Source: Isoptericola croceus
Lineage (GTDB): Bacteria > Actinomycetota > Actinomycetes > Actinomycetales > Cellulomonadaceae
Reading direction: 5' to 3'
Assembly (NCBI RefSeq): GCF_029382255.1
Contig: NZ_JARLLG010000002.1
Location: forward strand, 496,001-560,000
Length of the DNA stretch: 64,000 nucleotides
The notes under the pieces are model-generated. The model ran no database searches, was not told the origin of the DNA, and was given only the letters and a program-made list of their open reading frames with translations. Within the stretch, counting starts at the first letter, position 1; every line of letters begins with the position of its first letter. A program made the position numbers and the translations under genes. Shown piece by piece: positions 18,201 through 26,668 of the stretch.

Positions 18201-19090
18201 CAGAAGGCGGCGAAGTCCATCTCCTCCGCCTTCTTGATGCTGGGCACGAGGAGCTGGCGGGACCCGTCCGGCTTGGCCAGGTCGATCGCGAGGCCGAAGC
18301 CGACGTGGGCCGGCTGCACGACGTGGGGCTTGCCGTCGGTCTCCTGGAAGTGGGCGTTCATGACCGGCATGTCCGACAGCGCCTCGACGAGCGCGAAGCC
18401 GATGAGGTGCGTGAAGGAGATCTTTCCGCCGCGGCCACGCTTGAGGTGGTTGTTGATGACGATCCGGTTGTCCACCATCAGCTTGGCGGGCACCGCGCGC
18501 ACCGAGGTGGCGGTCGGGACCGAGATCGAGGACTCCATGTTGGTCACGACGCGGGCCGCGGGTCCGCGGAGCTTCTGGACGTCGTCCGTGGCGTCGTCCT
18601 CGTCGTCCTTCGGCGTGGAGCGGGCGACCTCGGCGTACGGTGCCGTCGCCGGCAGCGCCTCGGCCACCGGAGCGTCGGCGGCGGAGACCTCCGGGTCGGC
18701 CGGCACCGGAGCGGGCTCCGGCGGCTGCGACGCCTCGGCGGCCGCGGTGCCCGACGCGGGGCTGGACGCGGTGGCCGACGCCGGGCTGGGCGGGGTGGCC
18801 GCCTCCTCGACGGGCTCGGCGCGTTCGGGCTGCTCGACGGGCTCGGCGGGACGCTCGGGCGCTGCGGAGGCGCCGTCGGACGAGTCGTCCGGCGTGTAGT
18901 CCGCGAAGAAGTCCCACCACGCGGGGTCGACCGCGTTCTTGTCCTTCAGGTACTGCTCGTAGAGCTCGTCCACGAGCCACTCGTTGGCTCCGAACGACGC
19001 GCTATCGGCGTTGATCGACTCTGACCCTGCCTTGGGGGACACCACGCCCGGATCGCCCACTTTCCCGTGTTGCTTGGTTGGACTCTGCAC
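15215..19090 (-). CDS. kgd: Multifunctional 2-oxoglutarate decarboxylase/dehydrogenase E1-E2 (Kgd/OdhA type)
   Basis: A 1291-residue fusion typical of actinobacteria. It has a short N-terminal helical docking segment (FGANEWLVDELYEQYLKDKN), a Pro/Ala/Glu linker (~75-170), then an E2-like acyltransferase domain (~190-420, with TYDHRIIQGAQSGEFLK). The thiamine-diphosphate E1 domain fills the rest (HGDAAFAGQGVVPEVLNLAQ, RGHNEGDDPSMTQP). There is no lipoyl domain, as in other OdhA/Kgd proteins, so lipoyl groups must come from another protein. It oxidatively decarboxylates 2-oxoglutarate in the TCA cycle, controlled by a GarA/OdhI-type FHA protein in the family. The start is uncertain: GTG codons at 19090, 19060, 19045 and 19042 are all in frame. 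The 211-base upstream gap holds the promoter. Confidence 0.95.
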   Translation of the reverse strand: MQSPTKQHGKVGDPGVVSPKAGSESINADSASFGANEWLVDELYEQYLKDKNAVDPAWWDFFADYTPDDSSDGASAAPERPAEPVEQPERAEPVEEAATPPSPASATASSPASGTAAAEASQPPEPAPVPADPEVSAADAPVAEALPATAPYAEVARSTPKDDEDDATDDVQKLRGPAARVVTNMESSISVPTATSVRAVPAKLMVDNRIVINNHLKRGRGGKISFTHLIGFALVEALSDMPVMNAHFQETDGKPHVVQPAHVGFGLAIDLAKPDGSRQLLVPSIKKAEEMDFAAFWAAYEELVRKARGGKLGMDDFAGTTISLTNPGGIGTVHSVPRLMQGQGTIIGVGAMDYPAEFAGASEERLARLGVSKVMTITSTYDHRIIQGAQSGEFLKILSGKLLGLDGFYDRVFAALRVPYEPVRWVRDNTVDAEVEAAKPAKIAELIHSYRSRGHLMADTDPLAYRQRKHPDLDIQNHGLTLWDLDRIFPTGGFGGTPKATLRDTLGLLRDSYCRSIGIEYMHIADPAQRKWLQDRLEHGYARTPREDQLRILRRLNSAEAFETFLATKYVGQKRFSLEGGEAVIPLLDAILSKAAENGLDEVGVGMAHRGRLNVLANIAGKSYGQIFKEFEGQIDPKSVQGSGDVKYHLGTEGNFTAESGATTKVYLAANPSHLEAVDPVLEGIVRAKQDRIDLGGDGFSVLPILIHGDAAFAGQGVVPEVLNLAQLRGYRTGGTIHVVINNQVGFTTGPTSSRSTTYSTDVAKGYQVPVLHVNGDDPEACVRVAELAFAYREQFDRDVIIDMVCYRRRGHNEGDDPSMTQPLMYNLIEAKQSVRKLYTKNLVARGDITVEEAEQALKDYQAQLERVFTETKGSGYTAPDGAEEVAGLERPESQRADAGTMVGWQTSVPHSVLERVGDVHVSPPEGFTVHPKLAKMLEKRQIMSKEGGIDWGFGELAAFGSLLMEGTPVRLAGQDSRRGTFVQRHAVLHDRNTGAEWTPLLYLAGDQAKFWVYDSSLSEYAALGFEYGYSVERPDALVLWEAQFGDFVNGAQTVIDEFISSAEQKWAQNSSVVMLLPHGYEGQGPDHSSARIERFLQLAAENNMTIAQPSTPASYFHLLRKQAYDRPRRPLVVLTPKQLLRLKAAASGVEDFTTGTFEPVLGDAAVDAGQISPSAVERVVLCTGRVYYDLIAEREQRGDEATAIIRLEQLYPFPEQQLRDELAKYPGAEVVWVQDEPRNQGAWWYLHLALPEDMPRVGVISRPASASTAAGTAKRHKEEQAVLLEQVFSR

Positions 19091-19301
19091 CCGTTGTCGG
19101 GTACTTCCAGCCTATGCCCTCACCGCGGTGGAGCGGAGTCGAGGACTCGCGGCAGGACGCCGCGGACGGTCGTCTCTCACCGCCGTGTGGTGCCCCGGTA
19201 ATAGAGCAGGAAAGTGATGGCCGGGATTGTTGCGCAAGGCGTCATGCAAGGCTCACGAAGGAGGGTCCAGAACATTTCGGTGTGACGGATCTCACCCTTT
19301 T

Positions 19302-20408
19302 CTAGGCGGCCGATTCCGTCGTGACCCCGGGGGCCGGACGCGCGACGGCGGGAAGGGTGACGCGCATGGTCGCCCCCGGTTCGGTCTCGGCCACCTCGAC
19401 GTACCCGCCGTGCAGGTCCACGGCCCACCGGACGATCGCGAGCCCGATGCCGGTCCCGCCGCTCGCGCTGGGCTGGGGCCGGGCGTCGGTCGTGCCGCGT
19501 GCGAACCGCTCGAAGACCCGGTCGCGGTCCTCGGGAGCGATGCCCGGGCCCTCGTCGCCGACCTCGATGATGACGTCGTCACCGTCCGGGTAGGCGTCCA
19601 GCCGGACCGTGCCTCCGTGCGGTGAGTGGCGGATCGCGTTCTGCAGGAGGTTGGTGACGACCTGGCGCAGCCGCTCGACGTCGGCCTCCAGCGGCAGGTC
19701 CTCGGGCGTGACGTCCACGACGTAGGTGAGCCCCTTGGCGGCGTCGACCATCGACATGGCCTCGGCGCACTCCTCGAGGAAGTCGCCCACGGAGAACTTG
19801 GTGAGCATCAGTGCGGACGCCCCGGCCTCGACCCGGGAGAGGTCGAGCAGGTAGGTCACCAGCCGCGTGAGCCGCTCGGTCTGCTCCAGCGACAGCTCGA
19901 GCGACGACGGCGTCGGCTCCGTCACGCCGTCGACCATGTTCTCGAGCTGGGCCTGCAGCGCGGCCACCGGCGTGCGCAGCTCGTGGGAGACGTTCGCGAT
20001 GAGGTCGCGGCGGATGCGGTCGGACGCCTCGAGGTCGCGAGCCATGGTGTTGAACGCCTCGGCGAGGTGGCCGACCTCGTCCTGGCTCGTCGAGCGCACC
20101 CGGATGGAGTAGTCGCCGTCGGCCATCGCCTGCGCGGCCGCCGTCATCTGACGCAGCGGCGAGGTCATGCCGCGTGCGAGGACCTGGGTGAGCAGCAGGG
20201 AGACGATGATCGCCAGGGGGAACGTGCGGCTGGGCCCGAGCTCGTTGCGCAGCCCCACCCAGGTGATGACGACGGCGACGGTCACGCTGGCGACCACGAG
20301 AAGGCCCAGCTTGACCTTCAGGGAGTGGACGGGGTCGAGCGGGCGGACGTCGGGCAGCCGGTGATGGTCCCGCCACCGCGCACCCTCGTCCTCGCGCGCA
20401 GCGGCCAC
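19302..20408 (-). CDS. Two-component sensor histidine kinase
   Basis: A 368-residue membrane kinase. Two membrane segments (~33-51 and ~63-80) are joined by only about ten residues, so there is almost no extracellular sensor and signals are likely perceived in the membrane. A HAMP linker (~80-130), the phosphoacceptor block NVSHELRTPVAA (His142), the N box LLQNAIRHSP, and G boxes GDEGPGIAPEDR and SGGTGIGLAI follow. The GTG start lies one base after the stop of the response regulator gene, so both are co-transcribed. The signal and targets are unknown. Confidence 0.92.
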   Translation of the reverse strand: MAAAREDEGARWRDHHRLPDVRPLDPVHSLKVKLGLLVVASVTVAVVITWVGLRNELGPSRTFPLAIIVSLLLTQVLARGMTSPLRQMTAAAQAMADGDYSIRVRSTSQDEVGHLAEAFNTMARDLEASDRIRRDLIANVSHELRTPVAALQAQLENMVDGVTEPTPSSLELSLEQTERLTRLVTYLLDLSRVEAGASALMLTKFSVGDFLEECAEAMSMVDAAKGLTYVVDVTPEDLPLEADVERLRQVVTNLLQNAIRHSPHGGTVRLDAYPDGDDVIIEVGDEGPGIAPEDRDRVFERFARGTTDARPQPSASGGTGIGLAIVRWAVDLHGGYVEVAETEPGATMRVTLPAVARPAPGVTTESAA

Positions 20409-20409
20409 G

Positions 20410-21138
20410 TCAGCTTGCCGGCGGTTCGAAGGCGTAGCCCACGCCGTGCACGGTGCGGATCAGGTCCGGTCCGAGCTTGCGGCGCAACGCCTTGATGTGG
20501 GAGTCGACCGTCCGGGTGCCGCTCGCGTCGGCCCAGTCCCAGACCTCGGCCAGGAGCTTTTCGCGGGTCTGGACCGTCTTCGGTGCGCTGGCGAGCATCA
20601 CGAGGAGCTCGAACTCCGTCGGGGTCAGGTGCACCTCGTCGCCCGCGCGGTGCACGCGGCGCTGCGCGCGGTCGATCGTGACGTCCCCGGTGACGAGCGG
20701 CGGGTCCGCCGGGGCGGCGGCCGCCGCCTGCGCGGCCCGCTCCACCCGGCGCAGCAGCGCCTTGACGCGGGCCACCAGCTCCCGCATGGAGAAGGGTTTG
20801 GTCATGTAGTCGTCGGCGCCGACGCCGAGCCCGATGAGCAGGTCCGTCTCGTCGTCGCGGGCGGTCAGCATGAGGATCGGGGTCGGGTGGTCCGCCTGGA
20901 TGCGACGGCACACCTCCAGGCCGTCGATGCCGGGGAGCATGACGTCGAGCACCACGGCGTCTGGGTGGAGCCGCGCGGCGGCGTCGACACCGGAGACGCC
21001 GTCGCGCGCGACCTCGACCCGCCAGCCCTCCGCCGAGAGGCGTTGGGCGATCGCCGTCGCGATGGCCGGTTCGTCCTCGACGACAAGGATCGTGGCGTTC
21101 TGCTGGCCCTGTCCCGGGCTGGTCGCAGTGGTGGTCAT
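20410..21138 (-). CDS. OmpR/PhoB-family response regulator
   Basis: A 242-residue DNA-binding regulator. The receiver domain (~14-135) holds the acidic pair in VVEDEP, phosphoacceptor Asp65 in VVLDVMLPG, Thr in LMLTARDD and Lys in YMTKPFSMREL. The winged-helix domain (~150-240) has TPTEFELLVMLASAP and SGTRTVDSHIKALRRKLG. An alternative GTG five codons upstream is possible. It heads the operon with the downstream kinase gene and presumably regulates it as well. Confidence 0.93.
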   Translation of the reverse strand: MTTTATSPGQGQQNATILVVEDEPAIATAIAQRLSAEGWRVEVARDGVSGVDAAARLHPDAVVLDVMLPGIDGLEVCRRIQADHPTPILMLTARDDETDLLIGLGVGADDYMTKPFSMRELVARVKALLRRVERAAQAAAAAPADPPLVTGDVTIDRAQRRVHRAGDEVHLTPTEFELLVMLASAPKTVQTREKLLAEVWDWADASGTRTVDSHIKALRRKLGPDLIRTVHGVGYAFEPPAS

Positions 21139-21260
21139 AGGCCCATCTTGCACGCAAGGCCTGGGTGTTCGCTGGGGATGCGCTGGCGTGGCGGCGGGAC
21201 GGGGACGGTGGGACGACTCCGAGATACCATCGGTGCCACGATGGATGACAGTCGAAATGC

Positions 21261-22610
21261 GTGCCTGCGGGGCCGGCCTTGCTGACCGAGACGATCATGA
21301 TCGCGGTGGGTGTTCTGCTCACCGCGGGTACCGCGATCTTCGTGGCGAGCGAGTTCTCGCTCGTGACGTTGGACCCCGCCGTCGTGGGCAACGACGACGA
21401 GGAGGGCGACAGTCGGTCGCCCGGCCGGAGGTCGCCCGATCGTCGGGACGGCATCGTCCGCGCCGGGCTCAAGCACCTGTCGACGGAGCTCAGCTCCGCG
21501 CAGGTCGGTATCACCGTCACCACGATCCTGCTCGGCTACACCGCGCAGCCGGCCCTGCTGAGCCTGTTCGGCGCCGGCCTGGCGTCCACGCCGCTCGGTT
21601 CCGCCGCCTCCGGCGTGCTGGCCGCCGTCCTCGCCCTGGTGGCCGTCAACGCGTTCTCGATGCTCTTCGGCGAGCTCATCCCGAAGAACTTCGCGCTGTC
21701 CGCCCCGCATGCCACGGCGCGGACGGTCGTACCGCTGCAGCGGGTCTTCACGATCGTCTGCGGCCCCCTCATCGCGGTGTTCAACGGGTCGGCGAACGCC
21801 ATCCTGCGCAGGATGGGGATCGAGCCGCGCGAGGAGCTGTCCGGTGCCCGGTCCGCGACCGAGCTCCTCTCGCTGGTGCGCCGGTCCGCCCAGGAGGGCA
21901 CGCTCGAGGAGGGCACGGCGGTGCTGCTCGCGAACACGCTCGAGCTCGACGGGCTCGTCGCGCGCGACGTGATGACGGACCGCACCCGGATGTCCGTCGT
22001 CCGGCGCGGCACGAGCGCCGCAGAGGTCGTCGCCCTCGCCCACCGGACCGGTCACTCCCGGTTCCCCGTCATCGGGGACGACCGTGACGACATCGTCGGC
22101 CTGGTCCACCTGCGCCGCGCCGTCGGTGTCCCGTTCGAGAGGCGGCAGGAGGTGCCCGCCGGCGCGCTCATGACGGACGCCCCACGGGTCCCTGACACCG
22201 TCAGCCTGGGCCCGCTGCTCGTCGAGCTGCGGGGGCTCGGCCTGCAGATGGCCGTGGTGGTCGACGAGTACGGGGGCACCTCGGGCGTGGTGACCCTCGA
22301 GGACGTCGTCGAGGAGCTCGTCGGGGACGTGGCGGACGAGCACGACCGTCGCCGCGGCGGGGTGGCGCGCACCGCCGACGGTTCCTGGATCGTCCCCGGG
22401 GTGCTGCGGCCCGACGAGCTGGCCGAGGCCACCGGTCTTCGCGTCCCGGAGGGCCCCGCCTACGAGACGCTCGGCGGGTTCGTGATGGCCAGCCTCGGCC
22501 GGTTGCCGGAGGTCGGCGACACGGTGGAGGTCGACGGCGTCGGGATGCGTGTGGAGCTCGTCGACGGACGCCGTGTGGAACGCCTGCGCGTCCGGGGCGG
22601 GACCGCATGA
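21261..22610 (+). CDS. CNNM/HlyC-CorC-type membrane protein with CBS pair
   Basis: A 449-residue protein: a DUF21/CNNM transmembrane domain (~10-190, with ASEFSLVTL and FGELIPKNFALSAP), a CBS pair (~205-330, ending MAVVVDEYGGTSGVVTLEDV), then a CorC_HlyC domain (~350-440). Family members are linked to magnesium or other cation efflux, and 'haemolysin' is a historical label. The given GTG start is one of several options; a TTG six codons later begins LTETIMIAVG, closer to many relatives. A charged insertion (about residues 43-62) interrupts the first transmembrane region. It overlaps a paralogue by four bases. Confidence 0.88.
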   Translation: MPAGPALLTETIMIAVGVLLTAGTAIFVASEFSLVTLDPAVVGNDDEEGDSRSPGRRSPDRRDGIVRAGLKHLSTELSSAQVGITVTTILLGYTAQPALLSLFGAGLASTPLGSAASGVLAAVLALVAVNAFSMLFGELIPKNFALSAPHATARTVVPLQRVFTIVCGPLIAVFNGSANAILRRMGIEPREELSGARSATELLSLVRRSAQEGTLEEGTAVLLANTLELDGLVARDVMTDRTRMSVVRRGTSAAEVVALAHRTGHSRFPVIGDDRDDIVGLVHLRRAVGVPFERRQEVPAGALMTDAPRVPDTVSLGPLLVELRGLGLQMAVVVDEYGGTSGVVTLEDVVEELVGDVADEHDRRRGGVARTADGSWIVPGVLRPDELAEATGLRVPEGPAYETLGGFVMASLGRLPEVGDTVEVDGVGMRVELVDGRRVERLRVRGGTA

Positions 22611-23659
22611 GCACGGGGACCGCCCTGGTGATCGGCCTGTCCCTGCTCGTCGGCAACGCCTTCTTCGTCGGCGCGGAGTTCGCCGTGCTCTCCGTGCGGC
22701 GCAGCACGATCGAGCCGCGTGCCGAGGCGGGGGAGAAGCGTGCCCAGGTCGTCCTGTGGGCGATGGAGCACGTCTCGTTGATGCTCGCCTGCGCCCAGCT
22801 CGGTGTCACCGTGTGCTCGACAGGTCTCGGCATCATCGCGGAGCCCGCGCTGGCGCACCTCCTCGAGGAACCGTTCGCGGCACTGGGCGTCCCGGAACGG
22901 CTGCTCCACCCGGTCGCGCTCGTCATCGCGCTCGGCATCGTCGTGTACCTGCACGTGGTGCTCGGCGAGATGGTGCCCAAGAACCTTGCCGTCACCGGAC
23001 CGGAGAACGCCGCCCTGTGGTTCGCGCCGCCCCTGGTGTTCCTCGCCCGGGTGCTGCGACCGCTCATCGTGGCGCTCAACTGGGTCGCCAACCATGTGGT
23101 CCGGCTCCTCGGGGTCGAGCCCAAGGACGAGGTGGTCTCGTCCTTCACGGCCGAGGAGGTCCAGTCGATCGTCGAGCACTCCCGTGCCGAGGGCGTGCTG
23201 GCGGACGAGCAGGGCCTGCTCTCGGGTGCCTTCGAGTTCTCCTCCCGTACCGCGCGCGACGTCATGGTGCCGCTCGACTCCCTCGTCACCCTGTCCCGGG
23301 ACGCGACGCCGGACGACGTCGAGCGGTTGGTCTCGCGGACCGGCTTCAGCAGGTTCCCGGTGGTCGAGGCCTCGCGAGGGGACGCGCCGGAGCTCCTGGT
23401 CGGCTACCTGCACCTCAAGGACGTCCTCTATGCGACGAACGGCGACCGGGACCGTCCCGTGCCCGCGTGGCGCGTGCGCGCGACGGCGCAGGTCGGCCCG
23501 GACGACGAGGTCGAGGACGCGCTGCGGGCCATGCAGCGCTCGGGCGCGCACCTCGCCCGGGTGGACGACGGCGCCCGCACCGTCGGGGTGGTCTTCCTCG
23601 AGGACATCCTCGAGGAGCTCGTGGGCGAGGTTCGTGACGCGATGCAGCGGTTGCGGTGA
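22607..23659 (+). CDS. CNNM/HlyC-CorC-type membrane protein, second paralogue
   Basis: A 350-residue paralogue of the preceding gene, coupled to it by an ATGA overlap. It has the same DUF21 domain (GNAFFVGAEFAVLSVRRSTI, LGEMVPKNLAVTGPENA) and a CBS pair (ARDVMVPLDSLVTL, GVVFLEDILEELVGEV). It lacks the long C-terminal CorC_HlyC domain of its partner, so the two probably form a hetero-oligomer in which only one subunit carries that domain. A role in divalent-cation transport is inferred from the family. Confidence 0.88.
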   Translation: MSTGTALVIGLSLLVGNAFFVGAEFAVLSVRRSTIEPRAEAGEKRAQVVLWAMEHVSLMLACAQLGVTVCSTGLGIIAEPALAHLLEEPFAALGVPERLLHPVALVIALGIVVYLHVVLGEMVPKNLAVTGPENAALWFAPPLVFLARVLRPLIVALNWVANHVVRLLGVEPKDEVVSSFTAEEVQSIVEHSRAEGVLADEQGLLSGAFEFSSRTARDVMVPLDSLVTLSRDATPDDVERLVSRTGFSRFPVVEASRGDAPELLVGYLHLKDVLYATNGDRDRPVPAWRVRATAQVGPDDEVEDALRAMQRSGAHLARVDDGARTVGVVFLEDILEELVGEVRDAMQRLR

Positions 23660-23826
23660 ACAGGTCTTGAACAACGGAGGACTTGGCGGTAGGCCGGGTC
23701 GCCGCTAAGGTGCGGTCACGGAACGACCACGCGGGCGCGACGCACGTGCCGCCGCCGCTCGCGCGGCATGACGACCAGCAGGTTGACCAGGTACCGCGGG
23801 AGCGCGGCGAGACGCACGGAGGTGGC

Positions 23827-24678
23827 GTGGACACGACGTCCCAGGGCGACGGCCCCGCTCCGCGCTCGCGGCGTGAGATCCGTGAGGCTGCCGAGGCCCG
23901 CTCCGGACGCACCACACGCCGTCGGTCGTCGACGACGACGCCGAGGAGTCGTGGCCGCGGTGCGCACGCCGCTCCGGCCGGTCACACCTGGGTCACCCGC
24001 GTCACGGTGCTCGGATCTCTCGCGGCGGCGACCATCGCGGTTCCCCTGACCGGTGCGGCGGACGCCGACGAACGTTCTCCGTTCGACCTGGAGACGGCAC
24101 CCACGGGACCGTCGACGCTGGCGCTGCTGAGGTCCGGGGCGGAGACGCCCGGCACGGCAGCGGCCATCGCCGCGGCACCGCGCGAGCGCACTGCCGAGAC
24201 CGCCAGCCGGTCCACCAACCGCGACCCGCTGCCGGACTGCGACCCTTCGGCTTCCGTCGACGGATCCAACGGTCAGCTCGCCGACCACTCCCTGTGCGAC
24301 CTGTGGCAGAGCGGTGAGAAGCTGCGTCCCGACGCCGCCGTCTCGCTCAGTGCTCTCAACGAGGCGTTCCGCGCCCGGTTCGGCCGTGACCTCTGTCTCG
24401 TGGACAGCTATCGTTCGCTCTCCTCGCAGTACTCGGTCAAGGCGAGCCGCGGCTTTCTCGCCGCGACCCCTGGTACGTCGATGCATGGCTGGGGCCTCGC
24501 GATCGACCTGTGCTCCAAGGAGACGGGCAGCGCCGAGGTCTACAAGTGGCTGTGGGACAACGCCCCGGCCTACGGCTGGGAGAACCCGCCGTGGGCGCAG
24601 CGCGGTGGTTCCGGCAAGTACGAGCCCTGGCACTTCGAGTACCGTGCGGGCGTCGAAGAAGTCTCGACCTGGCGCTGA
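23827..24678 (+). CDS. D-alanyl-D-alanine carboxypeptidase, VanY family
   Basis: A 283-residue protein. A GTG start with GGAGG seven bases upstream is preferred. The first ~75 residues are Arg-rich and probably cytosolic. A membrane segment (~80-103, VTVLGSLAAATIAVPLTGAA) anchors or exports the rest. After a low-complexity linker, residues ~160-283 form the M15B/VanY zinc peptidase: DSYRSLSSQ, SMHGWGLAIDLCS (His and Asp ligands) and EPWHFEY (third ligand). It should trim peptidoglycan stem peptides outside the membrane. Two Cys pairs could form disulphides. Confidence 0.88.
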   Translation: MDTTSQGDGPAPRSRREIREAAEARSGRTTRRRSSTTTPRSRGRGAHAAPAGHTWVTRVTVLGSLAAATIAVPLTGAADADERSPFDLETAPTGPSTLALLRSGAETPGTAAAIAAAPRERTAETASRSTNRDPLPDCDPSASVDGSNGQLADHSLCDLWQSGEKLRPDAAVSLSALNEAFRARFGRDLCLVDSYRSLSSQYSVKASRGFLAATPGTSMHGWGLAIDLCSKETGSAEVYKWLWDNAPAYGWENPPWAQRGGSGKYEPWHFEYRAGVEEVSTWR

Positions 24679-24746
24679 TCCTCTCGCCCGCCGGCTGCCG
24701 GCTGCCGCGAGGTAGCCGCGAGGTAGCGCAGCGGCAGAGGGGCCCG

Positions 24747-25376
24747 CTACGGCGACTCGAGCCGGCGGTTCTCCCCGAAGTCGTCGCGGAAGTGCGCCCC
24801 GGTACGCAGGAGCTCCTGAGCGTAGTCGGCGGCCCATTCCCCATAGGGCTCCACGGCGAGCGACTCGTTGGAGAACCGGCGGTCGTCGGTGATCTCGGTG
24901 ACACAGAAGTCGGGGATCTGGAGGCCGGTCACGGGCCCCGAGCGTTCGCACTCCGCGACGATCAGCGGGTGGTTGGCGCCCCCGAACACGTCGATCGACC
25001 ATCCGTCCGCACCCAGCCACACCGCGTAGCGGGTCTTGGCGATCCGAGCGCCACCTCGCCCGACCAGCTCCACGCCCACGAGGGGGTCGAGCTGCCGTTC
25101 GGCCTCGTACCGGGTGCCACCGGCCGACGGTCCCTTGACGGTGACGGCGGCGAAGTCGAACCAGTCCCGGTAGGCGTCGATCATCTCGCGCGGGTCGCTC
25201 TCGCCGTCGATCTGGCCGTCCACGCCGCCGGCCTGGACCCGCACCCGCAGCGCGTAGCCGCCGTCGGACAGGAAGTACGACTGGACGATGAGCGACGGCG
25301 CGTCCCGGAGCACGTCCGGAAGCTGCCGGACGAGGAAGCGGCGCTCGAACTCGAAGTCGGAGTAGCTCGTGGACAT
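24747..25376 (-). CDS. CYTH-domain protein (triphosphate tunnel metalloenzyme-like)
   Basis: A 209-residue soluble protein with a CYTH fold. The signature near the start reads FEFERRFLV, a variant of the ExExK motif. Alternating basic and acidic strands follow (LRVRVQAGG, VTVKGPSAGGTRYEAERQLD, EITDDRRFSNESLA), which line the tunnel in this superfamily. Family activities include adenylate cyclase, thiamine-triphosphatase and polyphosphate hydrolysis; none can be singled out. It is co-directional with prpC, and its start lies 80 bases downstream of the prpC stop. Confidence 0.8.
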   Translation of the reverse strand: MSTSYSDFEFERRFLVRQLPDVLRDAPSLIVQSYFLSDGGYALRVRVQAGGVDGQIDGESDPREMIDAYRDWFDFAAVTVKGPSAGGTRYEAERQLDPLVGVELVGRGGARIAKTRYAVWLGADGWSIDVFGGANHPLIVAECERSGPVTGLQIPDFCVTEITDDRRFSNESLAVEPYGEWAADYAQELLRTGAHFRDDFGENRRLESP

Positions 25377-25456
25377 GGTATCGACACTACCCGGACGGGT
25401 CCGCCGGACGGACGGTCCGATGGCCCGACGACCGCACGCCCCGACGCCGTCGTGCG

Positions 25457-26608
25457 CTACCCCGGCTGCTCGGTCGGCACCTCGCGCCGCTCGGGGCCCA
25501 CGTACTGCGAGAGCGGACGGATGAGGGAGTTCGCGCTCTGCTGCTCCGCGACGTGCGCCGTCCAGCCCGTGACGCGCGCCGCGACGAAGATCGGCGTGAA
25601 GGTCGGGGTGTCGAAGCCCATGAGGTGGTAGGCCGGGCCGGCGGGGTAGTCGAGGTTCGGATAGATGCCCTTGCGCTCGACGAACGCCGACTCGAGCGCG
25701 GTGTAGAGGTCGGCCAGGTCACGGCGGTCGTAGTGGTCCACGAGGGAGTCCAGGGCAGCCTTCATCGACGGCACACGCGAGTCACCGTGCCGGTAGACCC
25801 GGTGGCCGAAGCCCATGACCTTGCGCTTGGCCGCCAGGGCCTCGTCGAGCCAGGCCTCCGCCCGGTCGGCGGCGCCGATCTCGGCGAAGGCGTGCATGAC
25901 GGCCTCGTTGGCCCCGCCGTGCAGCGGACCTTTCAGCGCCCCGATCGCGCCGGTGACGGCCGAGTACACGTCCGACAGCGTCGACGCGATCACCCGGGCG
26001 GTGAACGTCGAGGCGTTGAAGGAGTGCTCGGCGTACAGCACGAGCGAGACCCGGAACGCGTCCACGACCGTGTCGTCGGGCACCTCGCCGAAGGTCTGCC
26101 ACAGGAAGTTGCGGGCGTAGTCGAGGTCGTCGCGCGGCGCGACGGGTTCCAGGCCGTGCCGCCGGCGCTGGCTGTACGCGACGATGCCGGGCAGCTGGGC
26201 GAACAGGTAGACGGCTCGGCCCTGGTTCAGCTCCGGGTCGAGGACGCCGCCGGAGCGACCGAGCGTGTCGTCCAGCCCGCCGAGCTGGCTCACGGCGGTG
26301 CGCAGCACGTCCATCGGGTGCGCCTCGAGCGGCATGTCGTCGATCGCCCGGCGCGTGCGGTCGTCCAGCGGTCGCAGCGACCGTTCGAGCGCCTGGAGCT
26401 CGTCCAGCTGGGTAGCGTCCGGTAGCTCGCCGTGCCACAGCAGGTGCGCCACGGCCTCGAACGGCTGGCTCGCCGCGAGGTCCTGGACGGGATACCCGCG
26501 GTACAGCAGGGAGTTGGTCTCGGGGTCGACCTTCGAGATCGCGGTGGTGTCCGCGACGACGCCGGCCAGGCCCTTGTGGACCTCGGGTTCGGTACGGGGC
26601 TCGGTCAT
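25457..26608 (-). CDS. prpC: 2-methylcitrate synthase / citrate synthase
   Basis: A 383-residue citrate-synthase-fold enzyme that joins propionyl-CoA (or acetyl-CoA) with oxaloacetate. Catalytic histidines lie in GPLHGGANEAVMHAF and GFGHRVYRHGDSR, and the Asp in YPNLDYPAGPAYHLMGFD. Length fits the short bacterial type II-like methylcitrate synthases. AAGGAG precedes the ATG. Location directly after prpB and prpD identifies it as PrpC rather than the main TCA citrate synthase, although these enzymes often do both. Confidence 0.93.
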   Translation of the reverse strand: MTEPRTEPEVHKGLAGVVADTTAISKVDPETNSLLYRGYPVQDLAASQPFEAVAHLLWHGELPDATQLDELQALERSLRPLDDRTRRAIDDMPLEAHPMDVLRTAVSQLGGLDDTLGRSGGVLDPELNQGRAVYLFAQLPGIVAYSQRRRHGLEPVAPRDDLDYARNFLWQTFGEVPDDTVVDAFRVSLVLYAEHSFNASTFTARVIASTLSDVYSAVTGAIGALKGPLHGGANEAVMHAFAEIGAADRAEAWLDEALAAKRKVMGFGHRVYRHGDSRVPSMKAALDSLVDHYDRRDLADLYTALESAFVERKGIYPNLDYPAGPAYHLMGFDTPTFTPIFVAARVTGWTAHVAEQQSANSLIRPLSQYVGPERREVPTEQPG

Positions 26609-26668
26609 CGGTGCTCCTTCGCTCTCAACGACGCACGGCGCGAGGTGGGCGCCGGACCTCAGGGTGGT

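Noticed and set aside
15260-19024. Very long open frame opposite kgd (and similar ones opposite 2369-4582 and 57773-60370)
   Set aside because: Mirror frames of GC-rich genes. They have Arg/Gly/Val-rich composition, no domain motifs and no ribosome binding sites, while the opposite strands encode well-known enzymes.
19177-19276. A 32-codon frame (MFWTLLREPCMTP...) in the gap upstream of kgd
   Set aside because: Composition differs from neighbours, no ribosome binding site is convincing, and it sits where the kgd promoter is expected.
24679-24746. Short repeats GCCGGCTGCC and GCGAGGTAGC as a functional repeat array
   Set aside because: Only two adjacent copies of each in a convergent gap; simple slippage is the likelier cause.
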